The notes: generated by a model from the letters alone, not told the origin. DNA of 26,165 nt from an uncultured Oscillospiraceae bacterium (GCA_910578965.1 CAJTSP010000018.1:2493-28657), one strand, 5' to 3'; shown: positions 5,956 through 13,792, counted from the first letter of the stretch. Translations and numbers: made by a program.

Positions 5956-8906
5956 GGAATCCTCCATTTCTGCCGGTCGAGCATGTCCTCGGCCTCGCGG
6001 GTAAGCTCGGATTCGGACAGGCTGTCGTGGGTATAGATGTTCTGGTAGAGGTTGGTGGTTGTTCCGCTCGCCCCGGCGGCAGCGGCAGCCGGGGCAGGCG
6101 CTGCCGCCGCCCCAACCAGCCCGGCCACGCCGCTTTGGAGCCAGTCAACGGACGCCCGCATTCTGGCTACCAATGTGCCGGGCTGCGCGCCGTCAGACAG
6201 AGCGCTCCACAGCCGGGCCATTGCACCTTGGGCGCTGGCAACCATCTGTGGGGTGCCATCCTCTACGCCCAAAGCCATGCCCTGGGGGATCGGCAGGCCG
6301 ATTTCCCTGCGGGCGCGGCGGGATGGCGAGTGGATGTCCGCCGCGGCCTTGGCCGCCTCAATGGCATCACGCACGACGTCCACCGCAGCGGATATAACCC
6401 CCGACTTACCTTGTAAGATGCCATCGGCAATCCCACTGCTTATCAGGGTGCCGACGGATGGGAAATTATTTGCGGCAACTGCCTGCTCTGCCGTCTGTTT
6501 TGCGTTCTGGATCAGCTTTGTGGTCGCATTGTCCAGGCTGCGATTTGTAGCCACACCGTTGGATATTTTATCTACCGTATCTTTACCGGAGTTGACAACA
6601 TTCGGCATACCAAGCTCGGTCAGAAGAGCCTGCGCGGCCACATTGCCGCCCTTTGCAAAGGTATTGCTTAAGGTGAGCAGCTGCTCATCGGTGGCCGTTA
6701 CCAGCTCGGCCACTGTGGCGGCCGATTGTGGCCCGGCGTCCCGCAGCTGCTGCAAAAGGCCCTCGTCCAGCCCGCGCCGGCCCAACTCCACCAGATTGTC
6801 GGCCCAGGCGGCCACCGTCTCCTGGTTGGCCTCGAGGTTGGCAATCATCTCCTCGACGCTCACCTTGCTCTCGGTGTTGATCCGCTCGAACATCTCGGTA
6901 GCGGCGTCGGTATAGGCAGCAAGCGCATCCGTCCGGCGCTGCAGCTCAGCCTCCTGTGCCTCGGCCACCGCCTCGGCGTTATCGATCAGGGTTTGGGCCG
7001 AGGCCGTGTCGATCTCTCCCAGCCGGGCCTCAATTTCGGCCTTCTGGTCGCCAATGGCCTGCTCCTGCTCAATGTAAGCGGCGCGGGTGGCGTTGAGCTG
7101 TTCCATCAGCTCGTTGTATTCCTGCTGCTTTAAGGATTTATCCGCAAGCTGGGCGTCCAGCTCTTGCTGCTTGGCGTCCAGCTCCTGTCGGGCCTCCAGC
7201 AGCCGGGCTTCCTCCTCGTAAAGCTCGTTCTGCCGCTGGAGCAGGGCATTGCTTTCTTCCAGAGCCAGTTTCGCGTCGATGTATTCCGCAATCTGCGTTT
7301 GATTGAGGTTTAAGAGGTTGTTTTCCTCATCGTAAGCAAGGTTTAAACCCTCCACCTGGTCGTTCAGCTGCTCCACGCTTGCGGCCAGCAGCGCCCGATC
7401 GGTGGCGGACTGGTTTTCTTTATCCTGCAGGGCCATGATCTGCGCCGCCAGCTGCCTGGCCGCGTCCGCCTCGGCGTTCATGCCCTTGACACTGTCCGCG
7501 TGGCTTTTTGCGTTTGATTCGGACGTCTGCCGCAGTGCCTGCTGGGCGTCCGACAGCTCCTCCACCGCGCCGGACTGCTGCTCGTAGGCGGCCGTTTCGG
7601 CATTGAGCCATTTGACCACCGCCGCCGTGCCTGCCACCAGCAGGGTGCAGCCTGCGATGACCCAGCCTATCGGCCCCATCAGGGTTTTAATCGCGGCGCT
7701 CAGCGCTGTGGTGGCCCCGGTCAGCAGCATTGAGGCGATGGTGGAGGCCGACAGGCCCGCGCTCATCCCGCCCAAGGCCACCGTTTTTGCCGAGATCACG
7801 CCGGTGCTGGCCATCTCGGCCACGATCTCCTCCTCGGTGGCGGCATTGCCCAGCTTTTGTATGGCCGCGGCGCGGGCCTCTGCCAGCGCCTTGGCGTTGA
7901 GGGTGGGGATTACAAGCTGCCCTGCCGCTTCAGCCGCGAGCATGGCTTTATTGGCCAGCTCGGTGGCGGCGGCAAATGACTTTATGACCCGGTCGGCCCC
8001 AAAGGCCAGCGTGACCCCTCCGACTCCAACCGCCAGCAGGTCGAGGTTTTCAACCACCGGCGGGATCGCTGCCGCCACCAGCCTCAGTGCCTTTTCAAAC
8101 AGGCTGCCAAAGGTCTTGACGGCGTCCCGCATGGTGGGCCGGCCGAGCGCTTCCTGCGTTTCGTCCACCGACAGGATGATCGCCTGCACCCCGCGGGTAA
8201 TGGCCGCGCCCATGTTGTCAAAGGTGGCGCTCCAGCTTGCGCCCGCCTCCTTGGCCGCGCCTGCCAGGGAAGGGAACCTGCTGGTGCCGCTGGCGATGGC
8301 GCTGTTGAGGGTGGAGATAAAGTCGGATGCGCTAAGCTTGCCGTCCGCCATCTGCTTGGTGACCTCGGCAGTAGTGACGCCCACGGCGTCCGCGTACATC
8401 TCGATGGCCGGGATGCCGGCGTTGAGCAGCATTTCCATGTGCTCCATGGTCACGTTGCCCTTGGTCTGCATCTTGCTTAAGGCTTCGGTCACGCTGGCAA
8501 AGGCGGCATTGCTGCCGTCGCCGTAAAAGGCCACAGCATCGCCCCAGCGGCGCACCGTATCGGTGGCCCCGTTTAGCTCCATGCCGCGGGAGACAAAGTT
8601 CTGTACCGCGCGGGAGGCATAGTCCAGCCCATACGCCGTGCCGGTGACGATCTCGGTGGTCTCGGCCAGAGCGGCATTGGTGGCGCTTGTGCTCCCGGTC
8701 ATGGTGGTCATAACCCGGCTGAACTGCTCCATCGTGTCAATGCGGCCCATGGCCTTGTCCACCGAGCCGGCCACCAGCTCAAAGCCCTTTTCCAGCAGCT
8801 TGAAGACGCCGAGACCCGAGACAATACCATTGAGCTTGCTTGCTCCGGCTTGGAAGCCCTGGGTGTTTAGCTCGGTATCAAATATCAGGGAGCCGTCATA
8901 AGACAC
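5952..8906 (-). CDS. Tail tape measure protein
   Basis: A 984-aa protein, the longest in the window, which sets tail length and is threaded through the tube. Residues 1-260 form a tape-measure N-terminal domain (LNTQGFQAGASKLNGIVSGLG, MEQFSRVMTTMTGS, LSKMQTKGNVTMEHMEMLLNAGIPAIEMYADAVGVTTAEV). Hydrophobic segments follow around 275-305 and 400-435 (TLMGPIGWVIAGCTLLVAGT). A long Gln/Glu/Ala-rich coiled coil spans about 445-660, and the C-terminal part carries the common IHSPSRRARREIGLPIPQGMALGVEDG motif near 870. The start is GTG 8906. Using the rough rule of 0.15 nm per residue, the tail would be near 150 nm, consistent with a siphovirus. No peptidase or lysozyme domain is seen in it. Confidence 0.93.
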   Translation of the reverse strand: MSYDGSLIFDTELNTQGFQAGASKLNGIVSGLGVFKLLEKGFELVAGSVDKAMGRIDTMEQFSRVMTTMTGSTSATNAALAETTEIVTGTAYGLDYASRAVQNFVSRGMELNGATDTVRRWGDAVAFYGDGSNAAFASVTEALSKMQTKGNVTMEHMEMLLNAGIPAIEMYADAVGVTTAEVTKQMADGKLSASDFISTLNSAIASGTSRFPSLAGAAKEAGASWSATFDNMGAAITRGVQAIILSVDETQEALGRPTMRDAVKTFGSLFEKALRLVAAAIPPVVENLDLLAVGVGGVTLAFGADRVIKSFAAATELANKAMLAAEAAGQLVIPTLNAKALAEARAAAIQKLGNAATEEEIVAEMASTGVISAKTVALGGMSAGLSASTIASMLLTGATTALSAAIKTLMGPIGWVIAGCTLLVAGTAAVVKWLNAETAAYEQQSGAVEELSDAQQALRQTSESNAKSHADSVKGMNAEADAARQLAAQIMALQDKENQSATDRALLAASVEQLNDQVEGLNLAYDEENNLLNLNQTQIAEYIDAKLALEESNALLQRQNELYEEEARLLEARQELDAKQQELDAQLADKSLKQQEYNELMEQLNATRAAYIEQEQAIGDQKAEIEARLGEIDTASAQTLIDNAEAVAEAQEAELQRRTDALAAYTDAATEMFERINTESKVSVEEMIANLEANQETVAAWADNLVELGRRGLDEGLLQQLRDAGPQSAATVAELVTATDEQLLTLSNTFAKGGNVAAQALLTELGMPNVVNSGKDTVDKISNGVATNRSLDNATTKLIQNAKQTAEQAVAANNFPSVGTLISSGIADGILQGKSGVISAAVDVVRDAIEAAKAAADIHSPSRRARREIGLPIPQGMALGVEDGTPQMVASAQGAMARLWSALSDGAQPGTLVARMRASVDWLQSGVAGLVGAAAAPAPAAAAAGASGTTTNLYQNIYTHDSLSESELTREAEDMLDRQKWRIP

Positions 8907-8913
8907 GATTCCA

Positions 8914-9543
8914 TCACCCGCCCTTCTGTGATTCTTGTTCCATCAGCCGGCGCACTTCCTCGTTGCGCCGGCGCACCCGTTCAAGGGTCGCCTGCTCCAT
9001 CTCCTGCGCCGTGCGGGCCGGGGCGCGCAGCTGCTTTTTGAGTGCCCAGCGCTTTTGCTGGGCCGCCAAAAACTCCCGCTGGTGCTTATCTTTGATCTCG
9101 CTGAGGTCGGCCGTGCGCCAGCGCATGACCTGCCCCATGAGGGTGGTATCCGGCAGGGCTGACAAAAGTGCCATAAACTCCCACCAATGCAAAAAGGGAG
9201 TGGTGGTGAGGCTGAAGCCATAGGCCGCGTAAAACCCGGCGTAGATCAAATCCGCATCCTGGTCGAAATCATAGGCGCGGGGTTTGTTGGAGTGTGAGCT
9301 GTCCGGCCCGTCCTCTTTAGCCTTGCGGCCGCAGCCGTAAAACCAGAGCAGCTTTTCCACCGCCCACTCGGCATTTTGGGGGATGCTCGGCCAGAGCTGT
9401 GCGAGGCCCAAGTAGAGCTTTTCTCCCTCGCTCATCTCCTCATCCTGCAAAATCAGATCGAAGCGGATCATGTTGCGATAGTCCGGGCTGATGGGGTGGC
9501 CGTCGATCTCCTCCGGCAGGCCGTTTTCCAGCAGCAGGTTCAC
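8914..9543 (-). CDS. Bacteriophage Gp15 family protein (tail assembly)
   Basis: A 209-aa protein with the recognisable Gp15 pattern: GLPEEIDGHPISPDYRNMIRF at the N-terminus, FYGCG, DFDQDADLIYAGFYAAYGFSLTT, and LHWWEFMALLSALPDTTLMGQVMRWRT in the middle, then a basic helical C-terminus rich in Arg/Glu/Gln. Gp15 proteins sit between the tail chaperone and the tape measure in Firmicutes siphophages, and are thought to take part in tail assembly. The GTG start at 9543 overlaps the preceding stop by 4 nt, with AGGGG 8 nt upstream. The frame is also reachable from the preceding gene by a -1 shift at an in-phase A-AAG-GGG heptamer just upstream, so a fused form is possible. Confidence 0.88.
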   Translation of the reverse strand: MNLLLENGLPEEIDGHPISPDYRNMIRFDLILQDEEMSEGEKLYLGLAQLWPSIPQNAEWAVEKLLWFYGCGRKAKEDGPDSSHSNKPRAYDFDQDADLIYAGFYAAYGFSLTTTPFLHWWEFMALLSALPDTTLMGQVMRWRTADLSEIKDKHQREFLAAQQKRWALKKQLRAPARTAQEMEQATLERVRRRNEEVRRLMEQESQKGG

Positions 9544-9929
9544 GGGGTTTGCCCCTTTTTGGCGCGGCGGGTGGCCCGGTTGGGCGCGAACTGGCGCAGC
9601 CGTGCGCCCACAGCCTCGCCCTGCGCGGTGACGGCCGCTTTTAGTGCGTCATAGGTATCCAAAATGGCGCTCAGGCTGGTTTTTGGCCCCAGCAGCTTGT
9701 TGGCCGTGCCCTCGCCAAAGATGTCGTCGATCCAGTCGGTGATCTGCCGGCAGTTTGCCGCCACCCATTCCTGATAGGCCCTGAGATTGGCAAGCCCCAC
9801 AGTGGTTTGAGGCATGGGCGGCAGCTGCGCCGCCTGTGCGACCATCTTCTCGTTGGCCCGGATGTACCGGTCAAGGTCATCCGGCGAGGTAATGTCAAAA
9901 TCCAGCTCTGTGTCCAGCACCTTCAGCAT
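9540..9929 (-). CDS. Tail assembly chaperone-type protein
   Basis: A 129-aa protein between the major tail protein and Gp15, the standard site of the tail assembly chaperone. It begins MLKVLDTELDFDITSPDDLDR, continues with helices (YQEWVAANCRQITDWIDDIFGEG) and a KTSLSAILDTYDAL segment, and ends in a very basic tail (NRATRRAKKGQTP). A small helical protein with acidic N-terminal part and this position fits a chaperone that coats the tape measure during tail assembly; family identity is not certain. The start at ATG 9929 follows AAAAGGAGGAG. The last codons hold the heptamer A-AAG-GGG in phase, and the gene ends in a 4-nt GTGA overlap with Gp15. Confidence 0.72.
   Translation of the reverse strand: MLKVLDTELDFDITSPDDLDRYIRANEKMVAQAAQLPPMPQTTVGLANLRAYQEWVAANCRQITDWIDDIFGEGTANKLLGPKTSLSAILDTYDALKAAVTAQGEAVGARLRQFAPNRATRRAKKGQTP
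9552..9558 (-). promoter_or_regulatory. Candidate -1 ribosomal frameshift heptamer (AAAGGGG)
   Basis: In the reading phase of the tail chaperone gene the bases read A AAG GGG, which fits the X-XXY-YYZ slippery pattern. A -1 shift there enters the Gp15 frame, which is open across this point. A small GGGG-CAAA-CCCC hairpin follows or overlaps. The same AGGGG can instead serve as the ribosome binding site of Gp15, so the site has two competing explanations. Confidence 0.4.
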
Positions 9930-9958
9930 GATCTGCTCCTCCTTTTGGGTGAATGAAA

Positions 9959-9984
9959 GGCAGCCCCCGCTTTCGGAGGCTGCC
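9959..9984 (-). terminator. Terminator-like hairpin between major tail protein and tail chaperone
   Basis: A 7-bp perfect stem (GGCAGCC/GGCTGCC), extended after one mismatch by two more pairs, lies in the 79-nt gap after the major tail protein gene. On the minus strand it is followed by CTTTCATTC, a poor U-tract. It probably acts as a partial terminator or 3'-end stabiliser giving excess major tail protein over downstream genes. Strength is uncertain because of the weak U-tract. Confidence 0.55.
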
Positions 9985-10008
9985 GCTTCGCTCTCATTGC
10001 GCCGGCCT

Positions 10009-10503
10009 TCAGGCCGTTTTGGTGTAGGTGTACTCGGCCGGGGTGCCCTTGGCGGTCAGGGTCGCCTTAAAGCCGGCGTTTGCCCCGGCCGCGCCGTTTG
10101 GGTCCTCATCCACCACAATTGAGATAAGGCCCTTCTCGCCCTTGCCGGTGATCCGGTTGAAGTACACAAAGGGCTTGATGACCGCCTGCCCGGTGCCGTA
10201 TTTGACTTCGTGGGACAGCAGCGCATCCTGGAACGGATCGCCGCAGCAGCGGTCGCCAGTTACGTTAAAGGCGCGGGTGGTGCCGGTTTTGGTGGTCTGC
10301 TTGCCGCCGCGGATGTAGGTGTTTTCGGCCGTATTGGCCGACATGGTGCCCGAGTGCTCGGTAATGCCCTCTTGGGCCACCAGATAATCGTCCGGGTCGG
10401 TCTCGTTCTCAAAGCCCACCGCCAGCACAAAATCATCAGCGGTAACAACGCCGGCAAAGGTGGGCTGGAGCACCGCCTCGGCCATCAATTCAGATAATTT
10501 CAT
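10009..10503 (-). CDS. Major tail (tube) protein
   Basis: A 164-aa protein, MKLSELMAEAVLQPTFAGVV at the N-terminus, with beta-rich sequence throughout. It includes FVLAVGFENETDPDDYLVAQ, IRGGKQTTKTGTTRAFNVTGDRC, GTGQAVIKPFVYFNRITGKGEKGLISIVVDED and a Gly-rich terminal strand (AGANAGFKATLTAKGTPAEYTY). This is the usual makeup of short tail tube proteins of Firmicutes siphophages with Gp15-type tail modules. The position after the Minor_capsid cluster and before the tail chaperone fits exactly. It has a strong ribosome binding site (AAAGGAG) and is followed by a terminator-like hairpin, both consistent with high expression. It assembles into stacked hexameric rings; the family name is by position and pattern. 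Confidence 0.85.
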   Translation of the reverse strand: MKLSELMAEAVLQPTFAGVVTADDFVLAVGFENETDPDDYLVAQEGITEHSGTMSANTAENTYIRGGKQTTKTGTTRAFNVTGDRCCGDPFQDALLSHEVKYGTGQAVIKPFVYFNRITGKGEKGLISIVVDEDPNGAAGANAGFKATLTAKGTPAEYTYTKTA

Positions 10504-10506
10504 TGT

Positions 10507-10956
10507 TTATACTCCTTTATCATAGTAGATGAGCCGGCACTGGATTTGATACCGCGCCTCGGTGGCCGTGGCGTTGTACAGGTACCCGGTGCTTACCGGC
10601 TCCAGGCTTTGTGCCGTGCAGCCCGCCGGCAGCTGCGGCAAGGCCCGCTGCCGGGTCTTTTGGCGCATCCAGCCTGCCAGCTTCTCGTAAAAGCCGCTGT
10701 TTTCAAGGTTTGTCAGTTCGTCCTCTCCATACCAGTGGACGCTGGCCAGCACAAAGAGGTACTGCTTTTGCGCCGCGCCCCGGCAGTACCTCTTGAGTAT
10801 CTCATCCCCCGGCGTAGGGCTGATCATATACTCGGGCGGCTTTGCAGGCAGGTAGTCCACCCGCAGCCGCCGGCCCTTGAGAAGTGGGCAAGCGTCCAGA
10901 TATGCCTGCAGGGCCTCGATGATGGTGCCGGGCGTTTTGCCGGACGCTTTACTCAT
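10507..10956 (-). CDS. Minor capsid protein (Minor_capsid_3-like), probable tail terminator
   Basis: A 149-aa protein with the pattern I know from the Minor_capsid_3 family: GTIIEALQAYLDACPLLKG.RRLRVDYLP at the N-terminus, YMISPTPGDEILKRYCRGAAQKQYLFVLAS, and a terminal YNATATEARYQIQCRLIYY strand. Placed between the gp10-like protein and the tail tube, such proteins are structurally tail-completion/terminator proteins despite the family name. They cap the tube and join it to the head connector. The gene overlaps the preceding one by 8 nt and is followed three bases later by the tube gene, whose ribosome binding site lies within its last codons. Confidence 0.78.
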   Translation of the reverse strand: MSKASGKTPGTIIEALQAYLDACPLLKGRRLRVDYLPAKPPEYMISPTPGDEILKRYCRGAAQKQYLFVLASVHWYGEDELTNLENSGFYEKLAGWMRQKTRQRALPQLPAGCTAQSLEPVSTGYLYNATATEARYQIQCRLIYYDKGV

Positions 10957-11353
10957 GGCCTTCAGCCCCCATTTGCTGTGCCGCGCCGCGCAAAATAGCC
11001 CCCTTCTGGTCGGCCTTCATCCGCTCGAACCAGTACGCGCCCCGGCGCGGGTCGTAGCTTCGGCTGGCGGCGGTGGTGTAGTACTGCCGCGCGGCATACG
11101 GCACGGTCTGCTTGATCCGCCCGCTGCCGATCACGGTGCCCAGGGTCGCGGATTTGATCAGCATGCCGGTGCGCTGGGGCGTGTAGGGCTGCATGAGCCG
11201 CAGCACCTCGCTGTCCACAAAGCTCTGCGCCCGGCCGAACATCAGGGAACGCTTCACGGCAAAGCCTGCGCTCCAAACAAGCCTTGCCGCCACGCCGCCT
11301 GCGGTGGTGGATACCCGCCTGAATGCCCCCTGCGGGGTGGTAATGGTAAGCAT
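10949..11353 (-). CDS. Minor capsid protein (Minor_capsid_2-like, HK97 gp10 position)
   Basis: A 134-aa protein with the strong family signature: AQSFVDSEVLRLMQPYTPQRTGMLIKSATLGTVIGSGRIKQTVPYAARQYYTTA followed by YDPRRGAYWFERMKAD. The P-x-x-T-G-x-L and YDP-x-RGxYWFERMKAD elements are characteristic of Minor_capsid_2 proteins in streptococcal and clostridial phages. Functionally it corresponds to the HK97 gp10-like tail-completion or neck protein that bridges the connector and tail terminator. The start ATG 11353 follows GGAGGGGG. It is separated from its upstream neighbour by 2 nt and overlaps its downstream neighbour by 8 nt. Confidence 0.88.
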   Translation of the reverse strand: MLTITTPQGAFRRVSTTAGGVAARLVWSAGFAVKRSLMFGRAQSFVDSEVLRLMQPYTPQRTGMLIKSATLGTVIGSGRIKQTVPYAARQYYTTAASRSYDPRRGAYWFERMKADQKGAILRGAAQQMGAEGHE

Positions 11354-11355
11354 GT

Positions 11356-11712
11356 TTATTCCCCCTCCAATCGCCAGTGCCGCAGCGCCAGGCTGCCGCG
11401 CCGGTTGTCCCGCACCCGCAGCACCTTGATGCTCCCGGGGTACAGCTGCTTTATCTGTACCGAACCGCTCACCTCGGCGTCCGCAAGGCAGGGCACGATC
11501 ATGTCGCCCGGCGCGGCGGCGAGCGGCACGTCTGTGTAGATGCGCACGACGGCATGGTCCGCCGCCGTTTCGCCGCCCGTGCCGGCCTCGGCCCCCGCCT
11601 GCATGTACCAGCTGGCCGCCGCAAACTGCCTGCGCGTCCAGACGTCCCGGCGCGTGGCCTCATCGTACTCGCGGTGATAGAGGGTGATCTGGGCGTTGCG
11701 TATCCCGTCCAT
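11356..11712 (-). CDS. Minor capsid / head-closure protein
   Basis: A 118-aa protein beginning MDGIRNAQITLYHREYDEAT. The N-terminal ITLYHREYDE..RRDVWTRRQF..ASWYMQ and the later DHAVVRIYTDVPLAAAPGDMIVPCLADAEVSG form a small beta barrel-like pattern typical of head-closure proteins of this gene cluster. They are the counterpart of SPP1 gp16-like stoppers and are sometimes annotated as DUF6751 or minor capsid. In these phages it is the second connector component after the adaptor. I set the start at ATG 11712, which overlaps the previous stop as TAATG; upstream codons belong to the overlapping gene. The role follows from gene order and general pattern, not from a recognised catalytic or binding motif. 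Confidence 0.72.
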   Translation of the reverse strand: MDGIRNAQITLYHREYDEATRRDVWTRRQFAAASWYMQAGAEAGTGGETAADHAVVRIYTDVPLAAAPGDMIVPCLADAEVSGSVQIKQLYPGSIKVLRVRDNRRGSLALRHWRLEGE

Positions 11713-12101
11713 TACCACACCCCCCGGTACATGAGGTTTACAGGCGCGCAGAGATGGCCCGTGCAGATGTTGTACAGCTCCCGCTGGCGGCGGGCCACCG
11801 GGTCCTGCTGCTCGGCTGCGTTGCTGCCGCGGTAGCCGATCCGGTAGCCGTCCACCTCCTCGCTGGCGATAATGCCGCCCCCGGTCGCCTTGTCCTGCGC
11901 GTCCCAGGCGGCAAGCCGCTCGGCCAGCTCGCAGCAGCAGATTGCCAGCGCCCGCTCCATTTCGGGCGGGGCGCATTCTGCCCGGCCCTGGGTGGCCCGG
12001 TCGATCTCAAGGCTCGCCCTTGCCGCAAATCGGTCAAAGGCGGTAGCGTCCAGCTCGCCGCAAAAGGTGTCCCGGTAAAAGGCATAGTCCGCATAGGCCA
12101 T
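11712..12101 (-). CDS. Head-tail connector adaptor protein
   Basis: A 129-aa mainly helical protein beginning MAYADYAFYRDTFCGELDAT. The following FDRFAARASLEIDRATQGR, RALAICCCELAERLAAWDA and VDGYRIGYRGSNAAEQ segments match the general pattern of gp6/gp15-type head-tail adaptor proteins, in which a four-helix protein binds below the portal. The position directly after the major capsid gene is the standard one. ATG 12101 is chosen because it is preceded by a GGGGTGGCAGGG ribosome binding site and begins right after the capsid stop (17-nt gap); an in-frame ATG further upstream would overlap the capsid gene. Three adjacent cysteines (CCC) in one helix are unusual but not diagnostic. Confidence 0.75.
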   Translation of the reverse strand: MAYADYAFYRDTFCGELDATAFDRFAARASLEIDRATQGRAECAPPEMERALAICCCELAERLAAWDAQDKATGGGIIASEEVDGYRIGYRGSNAAEQQDPVARRQRELYNICTGHLCAPVNLMYRGVW

Positions 12102-12117
12102 CCCTGCCACCCCCGCC

Positions 12118-12996
12118 TTAGCTGCCGGTCGGCACAGCCGTCTCAATCCGCTTGATGTACAGCGTCTTGCCCTTGCTTACCTTGACGCCGTACACCTTGC
12201 GGCCCTGCACCGCGCTTGCCCCGATGTACTTGCCGCTGCCGGAAAGGTCCTGCAGGTGCACCGGCACCTGCCACTCCGGCACCCGGTGGCACCAGTTGGG
12301 ATGCCCGCAAATAAACTCGGTGGTGGTTTTCTTGCCGGTCACACGGGTGGTGCTCTCAAAATCCATGTTGCCGGACTCGAACACAGTAAAGCCCGCGATC
12401 CGGCCCACCGCGCCGGCCTGCACCAGCTCCTGCGAGAGGTCGCTCTGCTTAATGAATTTCTCATCCTGCATGAGCACCTCGAGGTATTCCGGCGCGACGA
12501 TCATCCAGCGCCCCTCATTCGGCACCCCGGCCCGGCTCAGGGTCCGCTTGGCGGCAAGCGCCTCTTTATAGGCGGTCGTGGCGGTGCAGGCCGTCTTGGT
12601 AGCCGAGATGTTGGCGTCGGCGGCCGCCTGCAGCGCCTCCAGCGACTTTTTGTCCATAGAGAGGGCCAGCGCATACCCGGCGCTGTCCAGCCGATCGGCC
12701 ACGATGCCGTCCGGCACGCTCGCGGCGTCAAAGCCGTCGACCAGCTCATTCACCGCCTCGTCCACGTCGATGTCAAGGTCCATGTAGGTGGTCGAGCCGG
12801 CCGTGGCCGCCATGCCGGCAGCCTTGTCGTAGGCACCGACCGAGACCTCGGTATCCCGTACCGGCACCTTGACCTTTCCCGCCTTGGGGTCGCCCTCATA
12901 GCGGTTGTTGAAAATGAGGTTATCTTTGGTCACGAGGGTCGCCCGCAGCTTGGCATCCACCAGCTGCGAGTACCGCTCCTGTGCAGTATGTGCCAT
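12118..12996 (-). CDS. Major capsid protein
   Basis: A 292-aa protein with an HK97-fold-like pattern: N-terminal helix MAHTAQERYSQLVDAKLRAT, then NRYEGDPKAGKVKVPVRDTEV (E-loop like region), TTYMDLDIDVDEAVNELVDGFDA, SAGYALALSMDKKSLEAL, the substrate-like RTLSRAGVPNEGRWMIVAPEYLEVLMQD, and FTVFESGNMDF near the C-terminus. It is the right size for a mature-length capsid protein of SPP1-like or Sfi11-like phages. It follows the GP20-type scaffold by 28 nt and has a strong ribosome binding site (AAAGGAG). No protease gene is found in the head cluster, as is common with GP20-type scaffolds. It forms the icosahedral shell. Confidence 0.9.
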   Translation of the reverse strand: MAHTAQERYSQLVDAKLRATLVTKDNLIFNNRYEGDPKAGKVKVPVRDTEVSVGAYDKAAGMAATAGSTTYMDLDIDVDEAVNELVDGFDAASVPDGIVADRLDSAGYALALSMDKKSLEALQAAADANISATKTACTATTAYKEALAAKRTLSRAGVPNEGRWMIVAPEYLEVLMQDEKFIKQSDLSQELVQAGAVGRIAGFTVFESGNMDFESTTRVTGKKTTTEFICGHPNWCHRVPEWQVPVHLQDLSGSGKYIGASAVQGRKVYGVKVSKGKTLYIKRIETAVPTGS

Positions 12997-13024
12997 ATCT
13001 TTTTTGCTCCTTTCGGTTGCGGCC

Positions 13025-13600
13025 TTACAGCTTCAGGCCGGGGTTGATGGCGGCAAACGCGCTCGTTACGCCGTCCGCGTCCTGCTTGTACAGCGGCGCG
13101 GTGCCGGTGCCGGCGGCGTACAGCGGGGGCGGGGGCGTGGTGTCAAAGGCATAGCTGCTGGTCTTTTGCAGCTCCTCAAACAGCGCCTTGCCGTCCTCCT
13201 CGCGGTTTTTGCTCTCACGCAGCGCGGCCAGCCTTTCCTTGCCGGCCAGCGCCCGGATCACCGCAGCGTCCCGCCCCTTGTGCTTTGCAACCAGGCCGTC
13301 GAACCAACTGCCAAACTTGTAATCCTCCAGCTGGGCGGCGGCATCCTGCTCGGCTTTGGCCGCGCGGGCCTTGTACTCCTCGGCCTCCTTACGCAGGGTC
13401 TCAAGGTCCTTGCCCTCGGCCCGCAGCCCCTCAATGGTCGCGCCGGCGTCCGCCAGCTGGGCCCTGGCCGCCTTGAGCTCGGTATTCTTGGCGTCAAAGT
13501 CGGCTTTCGCCACAAACGCCTTGCCGATCTCGGCGGCAACGGCCTTGTCGATCTCCTCGGTGTAGGCATCCCCCAGGATGCCCTTCAGCCATTCCAGCAT
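13025..13600 (-). CDS. Capsid scaffolding protein (phage minor structural GP20 family)
   Basis: A 191-aa protein. The first half is a long coiled coil (FVAKADFDAKNTELKAARAQ, LADAGATIEGLRAEGKDLETLRKEAEEYKARAAKAEQDA). It then shows FGSWFDGLVAKHKGRDAAVIRALAGKE and a C-terminal Pro/Gly-rich tail with TSSYAFDTTPPPPLYAAGTG, all features of GP20-type scaffolds. Such proteins template procapsid assembly and are removed before DNA packaging. It precedes the major capsid gene by 28 nt. Upstream, 110-190 nt away, are two intrinsic terminators, so its transcription needs read-through or a local promoter, which I could not identify by eye. ATG 13600 follows AAGGAAGGAG. Confidence 0.88.
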   Translation of the reverse strand: MLEWLKGILGDAYTEEIDKAVAAEIGKAFVAKADFDAKNTELKAARAQLADAGATIEGLRAEGKDLETLRKEAEEYKARAAKAEQDAAAQLEDYKFGSWFDGLVAKHKGRDAAVIRALAGKERLAALRESKNREEDGKALFEELQKTSSYAFDTTPPPPLYAAGTGTAPLYKQDADGVTSAFAAINPGLKL

Positions 13601-13712
13601 GTAAATGCTCCTTCCTTCTTGGTGGGTGGGCGTTCGTGCTGCTGTCCTTTTTTGTCCGGCCAGTCCCGGTTTTGCAGCGCCCGTTTTGTCCGGCGGGCGG
13701 CGGTAAATGAAA

Positions 13713-13755
13713 AATGCCCCCGCAAACAGCGGTTAACCGCCGTTTGTGGGGCATT
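13713..13755 (-). terminator. Intrinsic terminator 1 upstream of scaffold gene
   Basis: A long hairpin: AATGCCCC...CAAAC.GCGG, TTAA loop, CCGC.GTTTG.GGGGCATT, with one bulged base and one mismatch. On the minus strand it is followed by TTTTTCATTT, a good U-tract. It lies inside the late operon between the MuF/JAMM cassette and the scaffold gene. Confidence 0.8.
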
Positions 13756-13757
13756 AT

Positions 13758-13783
13758 AAAAAGGGCCTCGGGAGGCCCTTTTT
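13758..13783. terminator. Intrinsic terminator 2, bidirectional
   Basis: A compact palindrome, AAAAAGGGCCT-CGGG-AGGCCCTTTTT, with a 6-bp GC stem, tetraloop and A/T flanks giving U-tracts on both strands. It sits 10 nt after the stop of the small gene at 13793 and just upstream (minus-strand sense) of terminator 1, forming a tandem terminator. Confidence 0.85.
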
Positions 13784-13792
13784 GGCAGGTAA

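Noticed and set aside
5955..5967. ATG 5967 as start of the Dit gene
   Set aside because: Its first codons contain the GGAGG that fits GTG 5955, and the GTG overlaps the tape-measure stop as GTGA, the junction style used throughout this operon.
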